A stretch of DNA of 64,000 bases. Source: Xanthobacteraceae bacterium. Its GTDB lineage: Bacteria > Pseudomonadota > Alphaproteobacteria > Rhizobiales > Xanthobacteraceae. Below the pieces are notes generated by a model. That model was not told the DNA's origin and made no database searches. It saw only the letters and a program-made list of their open reading frames with translations. A program made the position numbers and the translations under genes. Shown here in pieces: positions 1 to 8,853 of the stretch. The stretch is taken from positions 1 to 64,000 of the forward strand of contig JAIESI010000069.1 in assembly GCA_019746135.1 (NCBI GenBank), given 5' to 3'. Positions within the stretch are counted from its first letter, which is position 1. Each line of letters begins with the position of its first letter.

Positions 1-908
1 GCAGCCTGAAACGATACCCTCGTGTTATCGGAGATCGCGCCGCACCGAATTCCAACCACTTTCCGGACGGCACCCGCCCTGTCCTCTCCATACTTTGGCT
101 TCACGATGCGAATGCATCGACGCCCAAGATCCAGGTGCTTCCACTCCAGCTCAACAAGTGTGTTTCGACGTAAACCGCTGAGTAGAGCGAACAGATGCGC
201 CTCGCGGTGCTGTTCTCGAGGGATCCTTTGAACCGCCGACAACCAGCTGGGGAGGTCTTCAACCCTTAGAATGGGCAGATCATGGCGTTTAGGATCCACC
301 GTGGAGACCGCGCTCACTGGGTTACCGGGAAGCAGCGGGTTGCGTCGTTTCGCGAAATTGAAGATCGTAGAAACGAACCGCGCAACGCCAGTTGCAGTCG
401 CGCGCCCGCCGCGCGGTTTGTTGCCGAGCACCTTGCGGATTCGGGCGACCTCCGACTCCATAATGGTCGGGTCAGCGCCCAATTCACGCAACGGACGTTC
501 TTTCACGTCCTCACTAATCCGGTTCAATAGATCTTCGTATGATTCAATGGTCCGTGCGGACTTGCCGTCATCTACCAAGCGAGCCTTGAACAAGGGCCAC
601 GTACTCGCGATCGTCTCTTCTCCTTTGCGGGGTCCATCGTCGAGCGGTTCACCGCGTTGATGCTTTTCCCAAAACTCCTCGGCGATTTTGCGTGCCTCGC
701 TGGCTCGGACATTTGGCCAGTGGCCCAGCTGCCGCGTGACCTTCGGCCTTTTCTCAATTCGCAACTCGAAACTGCGCTTGCGCGGTCCGACGCGCACCAA
801 GAAGCCGGGCAAGGCGCCGTCACGAACGATGCGCTCGCGACCGTTGGGTTGCGGTTTCAAGTGCTCGACATAACTGTCCGTAAGTTTGCCAAGTCGGGCC
901 CGAGACAT
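1..908 (-). CDS. Tyrosine recombinase (phage-type integrase), cut by window edge
   Basis: The minus-strand frame stays open for 302 codons from an ATG at 908 to the window edge. An AGGAG site lies 6 nt upstream of the start. The first 85 residues resemble the N-terminal arm-binding region of tRNA-targeting integrases (GALPGFLVRV, then RQLGHWPNVRASEARKIAEE). Residues 110-200 look like the core-binding helices. The box around LFALLSGLRRNTLVELEW holds the first catalytic Arg, followed by IRIVKPKYGEDRA. The usual continuation of this family after GEDRA (FDLPLS-like) is not visible in this frame or its neighbours, so the C-terminus may be divergent or frameshifted. The HxxR box and catalytic Tyr lie beyond the edge. 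It should integrate and excise the element ending at the adjacent tRNA fragment. Confidence 0.85.
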   Translation of the reverse strand, partial: MSRARLGKLTDSYVEHLKPQPNGRERIVRDGALPGFLVRVGPRKRSFELRIEKRPKVTRQLGHWPNVRASEARKIAEEFWEKHQRGEPLDDGPRKGEETIASTWPLFKARLVDDGKSARTIESYEDLLNRISEDVKERPLRELGADPTIMESEVARIRKVLGNKPRGGRATATGVARFVSTIFNFAKRRNPLLPGNPVSAVSTVDPKRHDLPILRVEDLPSWLSAVQRIPREQHREAHLFALLSGLRRNTLVELEWKHLDLGRRCIRIVKPKYGEDRAGAVRKVVGIRCGAISDNTRVSFQA

Positions 909-1084
909 ATGCCACTCCTAGACGTTTCGCGCCGTGCGATTCGTCCGTAAGTAGCATCAAATTCCTAAAAACTGGACTTTCAATGAGGAGGCGAGATTGA
1001 GCTATAGTTACTTTTCGCTACGAAACTTGGGCGTTTTTTCGCAGATGCCGTCCACTGCCGCCGTGCGACTTTTAGCCCATCCGA
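909..1084. other. Integrase upstream region
   Basis: A comparatively AT-rich stretch between the integrase start and the tRNA fragment, with no open frame of note. It should hold the integrase promoter and probably arm-type recombinase sites. A T-rich run lies near 1034-1040. I see no clear excisionase gene and no exact repeats that I would call arm sites. Confidence 0.4.
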
Positions 1085-1130
1085 GTTCGCAATGAGGAGG
1101 TCAGCGGTTCGATCCCGCTCGGCTCCACCA
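1085..1130 (+). other. Attachment site: 3' half of a tRNA-Ala(CGC) gene
   Basis: The 46 bp match the 3' part of a tRNA from the anticodon loop (TTCGCAA, 1086-1092) to the CCA end. The T stem-loop is AGCGG-TTCGATC-CCGCT. The acceptor 3' strand CGGCTCC would place U at position 70, the G3:U70 identity pair of tRNA-Ala. The anticodon reads CGC. The anticodon-stem 5' strand expected to pair with TGAGG is absent (CCGAG is found), and there is no D arm, so this is not a working tRNA. Integrases of this type often cross over in the anticodon loop, which fits the exact point where tRNA identity begins. Confidence 0.85.
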
Positions 1131-1384
1131 ACCGACTGATTTCTTCAAGATCCAGGTTTCCTATCCTAGGGCCGCTTCTTTTGGCCAATGCTTCATTCCC
1201 GCTGGGCGGAATGAGAGATGGCTGTGCATGACGGACATGTCCTGCGCCACGAATTGCCGGGTCTGCGGCTGTGGGCGTTGTACCAGGCGAATGCCGATGG
1301 CACTGTGAAATGGAGAACAAGATGCCATGGAACGCCCGCGGCGCAGCGAAGACGTTCCCTGAGAGGCCACAGGAACGCAGCGTA
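1131..1384. other. Region upstream of soeA
   Basis: This segment runs from the attachment site to the chosen soeA start. It contains a short perfect palindrome GGACATGTCC near 1235. Earlier in-frame starts for soeA exist (GTG 1271, ATG 1310 and 1322), so its last part could be coding. The promoter of soeABC should lie here. If the element inserted recently, this flank is the original sequence downstream of the tRNA gene. Confidence 0.4.
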
Positions 1385-4210
1385 ATGGGACACCATGATC
1401 CGGACATAGCGCTGTCCGTGCCGTCTGCCGACCAGATCAAGACCACCACCTGCTACATGTGCGCCTGCCGCTGCGGCATCCGCGTGCATTTGAAGGACGG
1501 CAAGGTCCGCTACATCGACGGCAACCGCGACCACCCGGTCAACAAGGGCGTGATCTGCGGCAAAGGCTCGGCCGGCCTGATGACCCACACCTCGCCGTCG
1601 CGGCTGCGCGCGCCGATGAAGCGCGTCGGCCCGCGCGGGTCGGGCGAGTTCGAGGAGATCACCTGGGAAGAGGCACTGCAGACCGCGACCGCCTGGCTCA
1701 AGGCGGTGCGCGGCCGCGACCCGACGCGGCTGGCCTTCTTCACCGGCCGCGACCAGAGCCAGGCGCTGACCGGCTGGTTCGCCCAGCAATACGGCACGCC
1801 GAATTTCGCCGCCCATGGCGGCTTCTGCTCGGTGAACATGGCGGCTGCCGGGCTCTACACCTTCGGCGGCTCGTTCTGGGAGTTCGGCGAACCGGACTGG
1901 GAGCACACCCGATATTTCATGCTGTTCGGCGTGGCGGAAGATCATGCTTCGAACCCGATCAAGACGGCGCTCGGCAAGCTCAAGGAAAAGGGCGTCAAGA
2001 TCGTCGCGGTCAATCCGATCCGCACCGGCTACGGCGCGATCGCCGACGAGTGGGTCGGCATCCGGCCCGGAACCGACGGCGTGTTCGTCGGCGCGCTGAT
2101 CCACGAGCTGATGCGGGCGCAGAAGATCGATCTCGACTATCTCGCCCGCTACACCAACGCGCACTGGCTGGTGATCGACAGTCCGGGGGCGGCGGACGAC
2201 GGGCTGTTCGCCCGCGACCAGGACGGCAAGCCGCTCGCCTTCGACAAGACCACCGGAGCGGTCGTCGATGCCGCGCGCATCGACATCGCTCCGGCGCTGG
2301 TCGGCACGTTCAAGCTCGCGGACGGGCGCAGCGCCCGCCCGAGCTTTGCGCTGATCGCCGAGCGCTTCCTGTCCAAAGAGCACACGCCGGAAAGAGCTGC
2401 CGAGAAGACCGGCATCCCCGCCGAGACCATCCGGCGCATCGCGCAGGAGCTCGCGCATGCGGCCTTCGAGCAGCAGATCACGCTCGACCAGCCCTGGACC
2501 GACTGGGCCGGACGCCGCCACGAGAAGACCGTGGGCCGACCGGTGTCGATGCATGCCATGCGCGGCATCTCCGCCCATTCCAACGGTTTCCAGACCTGCC
2601 GGCTGCTGCATCTGCTGCAGATCCTGCTCGGCTCGATCGATTGCCCCGGCGGCTTCCGCTACAAGGCGCCATTCCCGCGGCCGACGCCGCCGCCGAACCG
2701 CCCGGCCCGCGCCACCGAGCCCAATGCGCCGCTGAAAGGCGCGCCGCTCGGCTTTCCGCAAGGGCCGGAAGATTTGCTGGTGGGAGCAAAAGGCCGCGCG
2801 CAGCGCATCGACAAGGCCTATTCGTGGGACGCGCCGCTCGCCGCCCACGGGTTGATGCACATGGTCATCACCAATGCCGCGCTGGGCGATCCCTATCCGG
2901 TCGACGTCCTGTTCATGTACATGGCCAACATGAGCTGGAATTCGTCGATGAACATTCCAGCCGTGCTGAAGCACCTGACCGCGAAGGACCCGGCGACCGG
3001 CGACTACCAAATCCCGAAGATCATCTATTCCGACGCCTATTCGTCGGAGATGGTCGCCTATGCCGATCTGATCCTGCCGGACACCACCTATCTCGAGCGC
3101 TGGGACTGCATCTCGCTGCTCGATCGCCCGATCTCGAGCCCGGAGGGCCCGGCCGACGCGATCCGCCAGCCGGTGGTGCGGCCCGACCGCGATGTGCGGC
3201 CGTTCCAAAGCGTGCTGATCGACATTGCCACGCGGCTGAAGCTGCCGGGTTTCGTCACCGGCAACGGCGAGCCTTGCTTTCCCGAGGGCTATGCCGATTA
3301 CATCGTGCTGCACGAGCGGATGCCCGGCATCGGCTCGCTCGCCGGCTTCCGCGGCGACGACGGCCAGGCTTACGGTCGCGGCGCGCCGAACCCGAAGCAG
3401 CTCGAGGCCTACATCGAGAACGGCTGCTTCCATCAACACCATCTCGCGCCCGAGCAGCGCTACTACAAGCACGCCAACCAGGCCTACCTCGACTGGGCCA
3501 AGGATGTCGGCTTCATCGGCGCGGCAGCGCCGGTGGTGTTCCAGCTCTATCTCGAGCCGTTGCAGAAATTCCGCCTGTCGGCGCGCGGCCACGGCGCCAT
3601 CAAGACGCCGGACACGCATCGCGCGCGCATCGAAAAATACTTCGATCCGATCCCGTTCTGGTATCCGCCGTTCGACAGCGACACGCTCGACGACAGCGGC
3701 TTCACGATGTCGGCGATCACGCAACGGCCGATGCACATCTATCACTCGTGGGGCACGCACAACGGCTGGATCAGGCAGATCACTGCGGAGAACAGCTTGT
3801 ACATGAACCGCGAGCGGGCGACGGCGCTCGGCATCGCCGACGACGACTGGGTCTGGATCAAGAGCCCGATCGGCCGCGTCAAAGGCCGCGTCCGGCTGAT
3901 GGAGGGCGTCAACCCCGACACGGTGTGGACCTGGAACGCGATCGGCCGCCGCGGCGGCGCCGCCGCGCTCGATCCTGACGCGCCGGAGGCCACGCGCGGC
4001 TTCCTGCTCAACCATCTGATCACCGAGCTCCTGCCCGAGCGCGAGGGCGGCTACCGCTTCTCCAACAGCGATCCGATCACCGGGCAGGCGGCGTGGTACG
4101 ACCTGCGCGTCACAATCGAGAAAGCCGCGCCGGACGAGCAAGGCGAGACCGCGCCGCGCTTCGAGCCGCTGCCGGCGGAATTTGCAACAAAGCCGGAGGC
4201 CGCAGCATGA
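1385..4210 (+). CDS. soeA: Sulfite dehydrogenase molybdopterin subunit SoeA
   Basis: Probably the catalytic subunit of membrane-bound SoeABC, which oxidises sulfite to sulfate in the cytoplasm and passes electrons to the quinone pool. The 941-residue protein belongs to the DMSO reductase family. It has a [4Fe-4S] motif at Cys23, 26, 30 and 58, a Cys148 in GGFCSVN as likely Mo ligand, then the long molybdopterin domains and a C-terminal dinucleotide-binding domain. No twin-arginine signal is present, as expected for the cytoplasmic Soe type and unlike periplasmic relatives. The ATG at 1385 has AGGA about 10 nt upstream; starts at 1271, 1310 or 1322 are possible. Its stop overlaps soeB by 4 nt. 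A thiosulfate or polysulfide reductase-type activity is the alternative, but the Fe-S and DmsC-type partners favour Soe. Confidence 0.85.
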   Translation: MGHHDPDIALSVPSADQIKTTTCYMCACRCGIRVHLKDGKVRYIDGNRDHPVNKGVICGKGSAGLMTHTSPSRLRAPMKRVGPRGSGEFEEITWEEALQTATAWLKAVRGRDPTRLAFFTGRDQSQALTGWFAQQYGTPNFAAHGGFCSVNMAAAGLYTFGGSFWEFGEPDWEHTRYFMLFGVAEDHASNPIKTALGKLKEKGVKIVAVNPIRTGYGAIADEWVGIRPGTDGVFVGALIHELMRAQKIDLDYLARYTNAHWLVIDSPGAADDGLFARDQDGKPLAFDKTTGAVVDAARIDIAPALVGTFKLADGRSARPSFALIAERFLSKEHTPERAAEKTGIPAETIRRIAQELAHAAFEQQITLDQPWTDWAGRRHEKTVGRPVSMHAMRGISAHSNGFQTCRLLHLLQILLGSIDCPGGFRYKAPFPRPTPPPNRPARATEPNAPLKGAPLGFPQGPEDLLVGAKGRAQRIDKAYSWDAPLAAHGLMHMVITNAALGDPYPVDVLFMYMANMSWNSSMNIPAVLKHLTAKDPATGDYQIPKIIYSDAYSSEMVAYADLILPDTTYLERWDCISLLDRPISSPEGPADAIRQPVVRPDRDVRPFQSVLIDIATRLKLPGFVTGNGEPCFPEGYADYIVLHERMPGIGSLAGFRGDDGQAYGRGAPNPKQLEAYIENGCFHQHHLAPEQRYYKHANQAYLDWAKDVGFIGAAAPVVFQLYLEPLQKFRLSARGHGAIKTPDTHRARIEKYFDPIPFWYPPFDSDTLDDSGFTMSAITQRPMHIYHSWGTHNGWIRQITAENSLYMNRERATALGIADDDWVWIKSPIGRVKGRVRLMEGVNPDTVWTWNAIGRRGGAAALDPDAPEATRGFLLNHLITELLPEREGGYRFSNSDPITGQAAWYDLRVTIEKAAPDEQGETAPRFEPLPAEFATKPEAAA

Positions 4211-4956
4211 CGGCGCTGCCGCGGGAGACCGGCACGAAGCTCGGGCTGGTGATCGATCTCGACACCTGCGTCGGCTGCCACGCCTGCGCGACAAGCTGCA
4301 AGGAATGGAACGCCGGCGGCTATTCGGCCCCGCTGACCGACCAGGACCAGCAGGGCGCCGATCCGCACGGCGCGTGGCTCAACCGCGTGCATTCGTATGA
4401 GGTGGGCGACGGCGCTTCGAGCCGCACCGTGCATTTCCCGCGCTCCTGCCTGCATTGCGAGACGCCGGCCTGCGTCACGGTCTGCCCGACCGGCGCCTCC
4501 TACAAGCGCGCCTCCGACGGCATCGTGCTGGTCAATCCCGACACCTGCATCGGCTGCAAGCTCTGCTCCTGGGCCTGCCCCTATGGCGCGCGCGAATACG
4601 ACTACGACGACGGCACGATGAAGAAGTGCACGCTGTGCGTCGACCGCATCTACAACACGACGTTCGCGCCGGAGGACCGTGTCCCGGCCTGCGTGCGCGC
4701 CTGCCCGACCGGCGCACGGCATTTCGGCGATCTCGGCGACCCGGCGAGCGCGGTGTCGCAGCTCGTGAAGGAGCGCGGCGGCTTCGACCTGCTGCCGGAA
4801 ATGGGCTTCAAGCCGACCAACAAATATCTGCCGCCGCGGCCGCGCCGCGATCAGGCGGCGACCTCCCCACAACCCGCCGCCGAGACGCCCGCGGACAGCC
4901 CCGGCTCGCTCGCCGAGCGCTTCTTCGCCTGGGCCGACAGGACGCTCTCGCGCTGA
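4207..4956 (+). CDS. soeB: Sulfite dehydrogenase iron-sulfur subunit SoeB
   Basis: Electron-transfer subunit of the molybdoenzyme complex. The 249-residue protein carries four cysteine clusters for [4Fe-4S] centres: CVGCHACATSC near the N-terminus, CLHCETPACVTVC, CIGCKLCSWAC, and CTLC paired with CVRAC. This is the DmsB/NrfC ferredoxin pattern. It starts at an ATG overlapping the soeA stop (ATGA), so the two are translationally coupled. The last 45 residues are Pro/Ala-rich and look like a flexible tail. soeC starts 7 nt after its stop. It should link SoeA to the membrane anchor SoeC. Confidence 0.9.
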   Translation: MTALPRETGTKLGLVIDLDTCVGCHACATSCKEWNAGGYSAPLTDQDQQGADPHGAWLNRVHSYEVGDGASSRTVHFPRSCLHCETPACVTVCPTGASYKRASDGIVLVNPDTCIGCKLCSWACPYGAREYDYDDGTMKKCTLCVDRIYNTTFAPEDRVPACVRACPTGARHFGDLGDPASAVSQLVKERGGFDLLPEMGFKPTNKYLPPRPRRDQAATSPQPAAETPADSPGSLAERFFAWADRTLSR

Positions 4957-4963
4957 CCTCCCG

Positions 4964-5914
4964 ATGCATCCCGCCTATTCGGTCATCATCTTCACCACCG
5001 CGTCCGGCGCAGGCTACGGCCTGCTGATCGGGCTTTCGCTCGCCATCTTGTTCGGCCTGCCGCGCGATCCCGCGTTCGGCTTTTTTGCGCTCGGAACATC
5101 GGTGGCGCTGGTCACGCTCGGGCTTCTCGCCTCGACGCTGCATCTCGGGCGTCCGGGACGGGCGTGGCGGGCGCTGTCGCAGGTGCGAACGTCGTGGCTG
5201 TCGCGCGAGGGAGTGGCTGCCATCGTCACCTACCTGCCGGTGGCGGCACTCGGGCTCGGCTGGGTGTTTGGCGAGTTCACACCGGGGCAGATTGCCACCG
5301 GTGCGGCTCTGTCGGTGCCGTGCGCGGTCGTGACGGTGTGGTGCACCGGAAAGATCTACGCGTCGCTGCCGACCATCCGCGCCTGGAACCAGGGCATCGT
5401 TGCGCCGATCTATCTGGTGCTGGCGCTGGCGACCGGCAGCCTGCTGCTGGGCCTCCTGCTCGCGGTGTTCGGCTACGAAATCCGCTGGGCGGTGAGCGCA
5501 AGCGCGCTGCTGTTGGCGCTCGGCTGCGATCTCAAGGTGCGCTACTGGTCCGCCATCGACCGCGCAGAAAAAACCTACACCGCCGAATCGGCGACGGGCC
5601 TGGGTCCGCTCGGCACGGTGCGTCCGCTCGATCCGCCGCACACGCAACCGAATTTCGTGATGCGCGAGATGGGCTACCAGGTGGCGCGACGCCATGCGCG
5701 GAAGCTGCGGATCCTCACGGTCGTGTTGCTGTTCGTCGTACCGCTGCTTGCCGCCATCGCGCTGCTGTTGCTGAGGATGCCGAACGCGCTGACCATTGCG
5801 CTCACGGCGCTATCGGTCTGCAGCGCCGCCATCGGCGTGCTCACCGAACGCTGGCTGTTCTTCGCCGAGGCCGAGCACGTCGTGGTGATCTACTATCGCG
5901 GCGGTGTGGCGTAG
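4964..5914 (+). CDS. soeC: Membrane anchor subunit SoeC (DmsC family)
   Basis: Hydrophobic 316-residue protein with about eight predicted membrane segments, matching the DmsC family of quinone-reacting anchors. The first helix begins at once (AYSVIIFTTASGAGYGLLIG). A conserved stretch STLHLGRPGRAWRAL lies after the third segment. It should hold SoeAB at the inner face of the membrane and pass electrons to ubiquinone. It is the last gene of the operon and converges on the histidine kinase with a 23 bp gap. No obvious terminator hairpin separates the two. Confidence 0.88.
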   Translation: MHPAYSVIIFTTASGAGYGLLIGLSLAILFGLPRDPAFGFFALGTSVALVTLGLLASTLHLGRPGRAWRALSQVRTSWLSREGVAAIVTYLPVAALGLGWVFGEFTPGQIATGAALSVPCAVVTVWCTGKIYASLPTIRAWNQGIVAPIYLVLALATGSLLLGLLLAVFGYEIRWAVSASALLLALGCDLKVRYWSAIDRAEKTYTAESATGLGPLGTVRPLDPPHTQPNFVMREMGYQVARRHARKLRILTVVLLFVVPLLAAIALLLLRMPNALTIALTALSVCSAAIGVLTERWLFFAEAEHVVVIYYRGGVA

Positions 5915-5937
5915 CCGCCTGGACGTGGCCGGCGTCG

Positions 5938-7389
5938 TTACGGCTTGGGCTTGTCCGGGCGAAGCGGAATGTCGATCGTGCAGCGCAGGCCCTGCGGCTC
6001 GAATTCCATGCGCGCCGCGCCTTGCAACTCGGTGGCGACACTGCCCTGAATGAAGCGCGAGCCGAATCCCGGCCGCGCCGGCGCTTCCACCGGCGGTCCG
6101 GCGCATTCCCGCCATTCGATGTTCAGCCGCGGCGGCTTGTCGGGCCGCGCCTCGACGCGCCAACCGATCTCGATCCGGCCCTCCGGCACCGACAGCGCGC
6201 CGTACTTCGAGGCGTTGGTGGTCAGCTCGTGCAGCACCAGCGCGAGCGTCAGCGCCACCCGCGGCGTCAGCGTGATCGCGTCGCCTTCGATCCTGATCTG
6301 CTCCTCCGGCCGCGAGAGATAAGGCCCGGTCGACCCCCTGACGATGTCGCGCAGGTCCGCGTTCCGCCAGTGCCGCAGCGTGAGCTGGTCATGGGCCTGG
6401 CTGAGCGCGATCAACCGCCCCTCGAACGCCTGACGAAATGCCTCCGGCGAGTCGGTGCCGCGCGCGGTCTGCGTCGCCAGCGATTGCACGGTGGCAAGCG
6501 TGTTCTTGACCCGGTGGTTGAGCTCGTCGACGAGCAGCTTCTGCCGTTCCTCGGCCTCCTTGCGCTCGGTGATGTCCTGCACCACGCGCACGCCGTAAAG
6601 AAATTTTCCGTCGTCGTCGCGCACCGTCGACGAGCGCACGCCCATCCAGATCGTGCGGCCGTCCTTGCGGTTGAACCGCTTCTCGATCGAATAGAAGCCG
6701 ATCTCGCCGGCCACCTGCTTGCGGTAAAGCTCGCCGTCGACGTCGCGATCGTCCGGGTGGGTGCGGCCGAACAGCTTCCAGCCGAGCAGCTCCTCGCGCG
6801 TGCCGCCGACGATCGAGCAGATTGCCTCGTTGACGCGCAGGAAGCGGCCCTCCGCGTCGATCTCGACGATGCCGATTGCGGCATGCTCGTAGGTCGAGTT
6901 CCAGCGCTCCTGCTGCTCGCGCAATTCGTGCTGGCTCCGGCTGATCGCCTCGAGCATCCGGTAACGCTCGCTGACATCCTGGAAGCAGTTGATGACGCCG
7001 ATGAGCTTGCCGCGCACGTCGCGGATCGGATCGATGCTCAGCAGCACGAACAGCCGTTCGCCGTTCGGCCGCTCGACCAAGATCTCCTCGTCCCGCACCG
7101 CCTGGCCGGTGTGCAGCACCTCGGCCACCTTGGAGCGCGGCAACTCGCTGCCGTCGATGTTGAAGAACCGGTTGTGCGCGGTGAAATCGTCATGGCTCTG
7201 GTCGGGATCCGGGGAGCGTCCCCAAAGCTCGGCGGCGCGGCGGTTGTAATGGACGATGCGGCCGGCCGAATCGCAGATGCAGGTGGCGATCGGCAAAAGC
7301 TCCAGGATTTCGCCGGCGGCCTGCAGCTCGCTTTCCAGCGAGCCTGACAGCAGCGGCTCCGGGCTTTGCTTCAGCTTGAGGTCCAGCAT
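5938..7389 (-). CDS. PAS-domain HWE-family sensor histidine kinase
   Basis: Soluble 483-residue sensor kinase. Two PAS domains lie at about residues 24-140 and 160-275, each followed by a PAC motif (DVSERYR, DITERKEAEE). The HWE kinase core follows: His292 in LNHRVKNTLATVQSLATQ, then HELTTNASKYGALS and WRECAGPPV. The last two are diagnostic of the HWE class, which often feeds the PhyR-EcfG general stress response in alphaproteobacteria. There is no signal peptide or membrane helix. The start ATG at 7389 has AGGAG 6 nt upstream; a longer frame to 7491 lacks such a site. No response regulator is adjacent, so the partner is elsewhere. The PAS ligand (light, redox or small molecule) cannot be told. 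Confidence 0.9.
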   Translation of the reverse strand: MLDLKLKQSPEPLLSGSLESELQAAGEILELLPIATCICDSAGRIVHYNRRAAELWGRSPDPDQSHDDFTAHNRFFNIDGSELPRSKVAEVLHTGQAVRDEEILVERPNGERLFVLLSIDPIRDVRGKLIGVINCFQDVSERYRMLEAISRSQHELREQQERWNSTYEHAAIGIVEIDAEGRFLRVNEAICSIVGGTREELLGWKLFGRTHPDDRDVDGELYRKQVAGEIGFYSIEKRFNRKDGRTIWMGVRSSTVRDDDGKFLYGVRVVQDITERKEAEERQKLLVDELNHRVKNTLATVQSLATQTARGTDSPEAFRQAFEGRLIALSQAHDQLTLRHWRNADLRDIVRGSTGPYLSRPEEQIRIEGDAITLTPRVALTLALVLHELTTNASKYGALSVPEGRIEIGWRVEARPDKPPRLNIEWRECAGPPVEAPARPGFGSRFIQGSVATELQGAARMEFEPQGLRCTIDIPLRPDKPKP

Positions 7390-7617
7390 GCGGCGCTCCT
7401 GCCAGCCCGTCGGGCCACTGCGGGTGCGAGGGTCGCGGCTGACGCGGCCACCGGACGTAACGCGGCCCCATCCCCCACGACCGGGCCGCACGAACTTCTT
7501 TTGAAGATAGTCATGCCCAGCGCCCCCGCTAGCCCGCGAACCCCTACAATCCTATAGAGTTCCGCGGTTCCCCATGCATTTGCAGTTGCTATTCATAGGC
7601 CGGAAAAAGGTCAAAAC

Positions 7618-8853
7618 GTGTCCATGACATCGGCGGACGGCTCCGGCGCGCGGCTCAGGCGGCATCGGCCGTTCGCGCTCTATTGGATCTCCCGCGTCTC
7701 CAGCACCGTGGCGCTGCAGATGCAGACCGTCGCGGTGGCCTGGCAGATGTACGACCTGACCCGCGATCCGCTCGACCTCGGGCTGGTCGGATTGACTCAA
7801 TTTGTACCGGCCGCGCTGTTCGTGCTGGTGGCGGGCCATGTCGCCGACCGCTACGACCGCCGCCGCATCATCAGCATCTGCCAGCTCATTGCCGGGCTTG
7901 CCGGTGTGACGCTCGCGATCGGCAGCGCGGGCGGCTGGATGACACGGGAATCGCTGCTCGCCGTGGTGTTCGTCACCGGCTCGGCCCGCGCCTTCGAGCA
8001 GACCACGCTCTCCACGCTGCTTCCGGGAATTGTCCCGATGTCCTTGCTGGCGCGCGCCACCGCAGCCGGCGCCTCGGCGACGCAGGTCGCGGTGATCGGC
8101 GGGCCGGCCGCGGGCGGGCTGCTCTACGCGGTGAGCCCGATCCTGGTCTACGGACTGTGCGCAACGCTCTACGTCACTTCCAGCATCCTGATCAGCAACG
8201 TCAAAGCCGAGCGCACCGCCACCTCGCGCGAACCCCTCAGCCTGTCCATGTTGTTCGCCGGCTTCTTCTATATGCGGCACAACCCGATCGTGCTCGGCGT
8301 CATCACACTCGACCTGTTTGCGGTGGTGCTGGGCGGCGTGTTTGCACTGCTGCCGGTGTTCGCCCGCGACGTGTTCCATACGGACGCCTGGGGACTGGGC
8401 CTGCTCCGCGCCTCGCCCGGCGTCGGTGCATTGGCGGTGGCGATTTTCATGGCGCACCGGCCGCCGCGGCGGCACGTCGGCCGGATCATGTTCGGCGCGG
8501 TCGCGACTTATGGCGTCGCCATCATCGCCTTTGCATTTTCGCGTTCGCTGATCCTGTCGATGCTGCTGCTCGGCATTCTCGGCATGGCCGACATGCTGAG
8601 CGTCGTCATCCGCATGACGCTCATTCAGCTCGAGACCCCCGACGACATGCGCGGCCGGGTGAGCGCGGTGAATTCGCTGTTCGTCACGGCGTCCAATCAG
8701 CTCGGCGACTTCCGCGCCGGCCTGATGGCGTCGTGGCTCGGCACCATCCCCGCCGTGCTGGTCGGCGGCATCGGCGCGCTGATCGTGGTGCTGGTCGGCC
8801 GGAAGGTGTTCGAGCCGCTCTACAAGGTCGAGAGCTTCGAGGCGCGGCGCTGA
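7618..8853 (+). CDS. MFS transporter, EntS/MFS_3-like exporter
   Basis: Major facilitator with about 12 membrane segments in 411 residues. The loop VADRYDRRRII between segments 2 and 3 is the family signature A. Overall it resembles the EntS-type drug or siderophore exporter group (RPFALYWISRVSSTVALQMQTVAVAWQMYDLT at the start). A GTG start at 7618 has AAGG 7 nt upstream; ATG 7624 is possible. The last 34 bp overlap the convergent amidotransferase gene. No siderophore genes are nearby, so the substrate is unknown. Confidence 0.82.
   Translation: MSMTSADGSGARLRRHRPFALYWISRVSSTVALQMQTVAVAWQMYDLTRDPLDLGLVGLTQFVPAALFVLVAGHVADRYDRRRIISICQLIAGLAGVTLAIGSAGGWMTRESLLAVVFVTGSARAFEQTTLSTLLPGIVPMSLLARATAAGASATQVAVIGGPAAGGLLYAVSPILVYGLCATLYVTSSILISNVKAERTATSREPLSLSMLFAGFFYMRHNPIVLGVITLDLFAVVLGGVFALLPVFARDVFHTDAWGLGLLRASPGVGALAVAIFMAHRPPRRHVGRIMFGAVATYGVAIIAFAFSRSLILSMLLLGILGMADMLSVVIRMTLIQLETPDDMRGRVSAVNSLFVTASNQLGDFRAGLMASWLGTIPAVLVGGIGALIVVLVGRKVFEPLYKVESFEARR

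Larger units (their letters stand above)
1..1130. mobile_element. Right end of an integrative element (partial)
   Basis: A tyrosine recombinase gene reading toward the left edge lies next to the 3' half of a tRNA gene whose 5' half is absent. That is the usual layout at one end of an island inserted into a tRNA gene. The element should extend left of position 1, with a rebuilt complete tRNA-Ala(CGC) at its far end. The stretch up to 1084 also looks less GC-rich than the genes that follow, by eye. The cargo cannot be seen here. Confidence 0.7.

Noticed and set aside
1085-1130. A functional tRNA gene at this position
   Set aside because: There is no D arm, 5' acceptor strand or anticodon-stem 5' strand upstream. 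Only the 3' half is present.
1072-1449. Minus-strand open frame ending in EPSGIEPLTSSLRT
   Set aside because: That peptide is the antisense translation of the tRNA-Ala 3' half at 1085-1130, a well-known artefact of annotation. The rest overlaps the soeA upstream region.
1193-4294. A 1033-codon open frame antisense to soeA, and an 839-codon frame in another phase
   Set aside because: Arg/Ala-rich, low-complexity products without domains, typical of shadow frames in high-GC coding DNA. The soeA frame has clear motifs.
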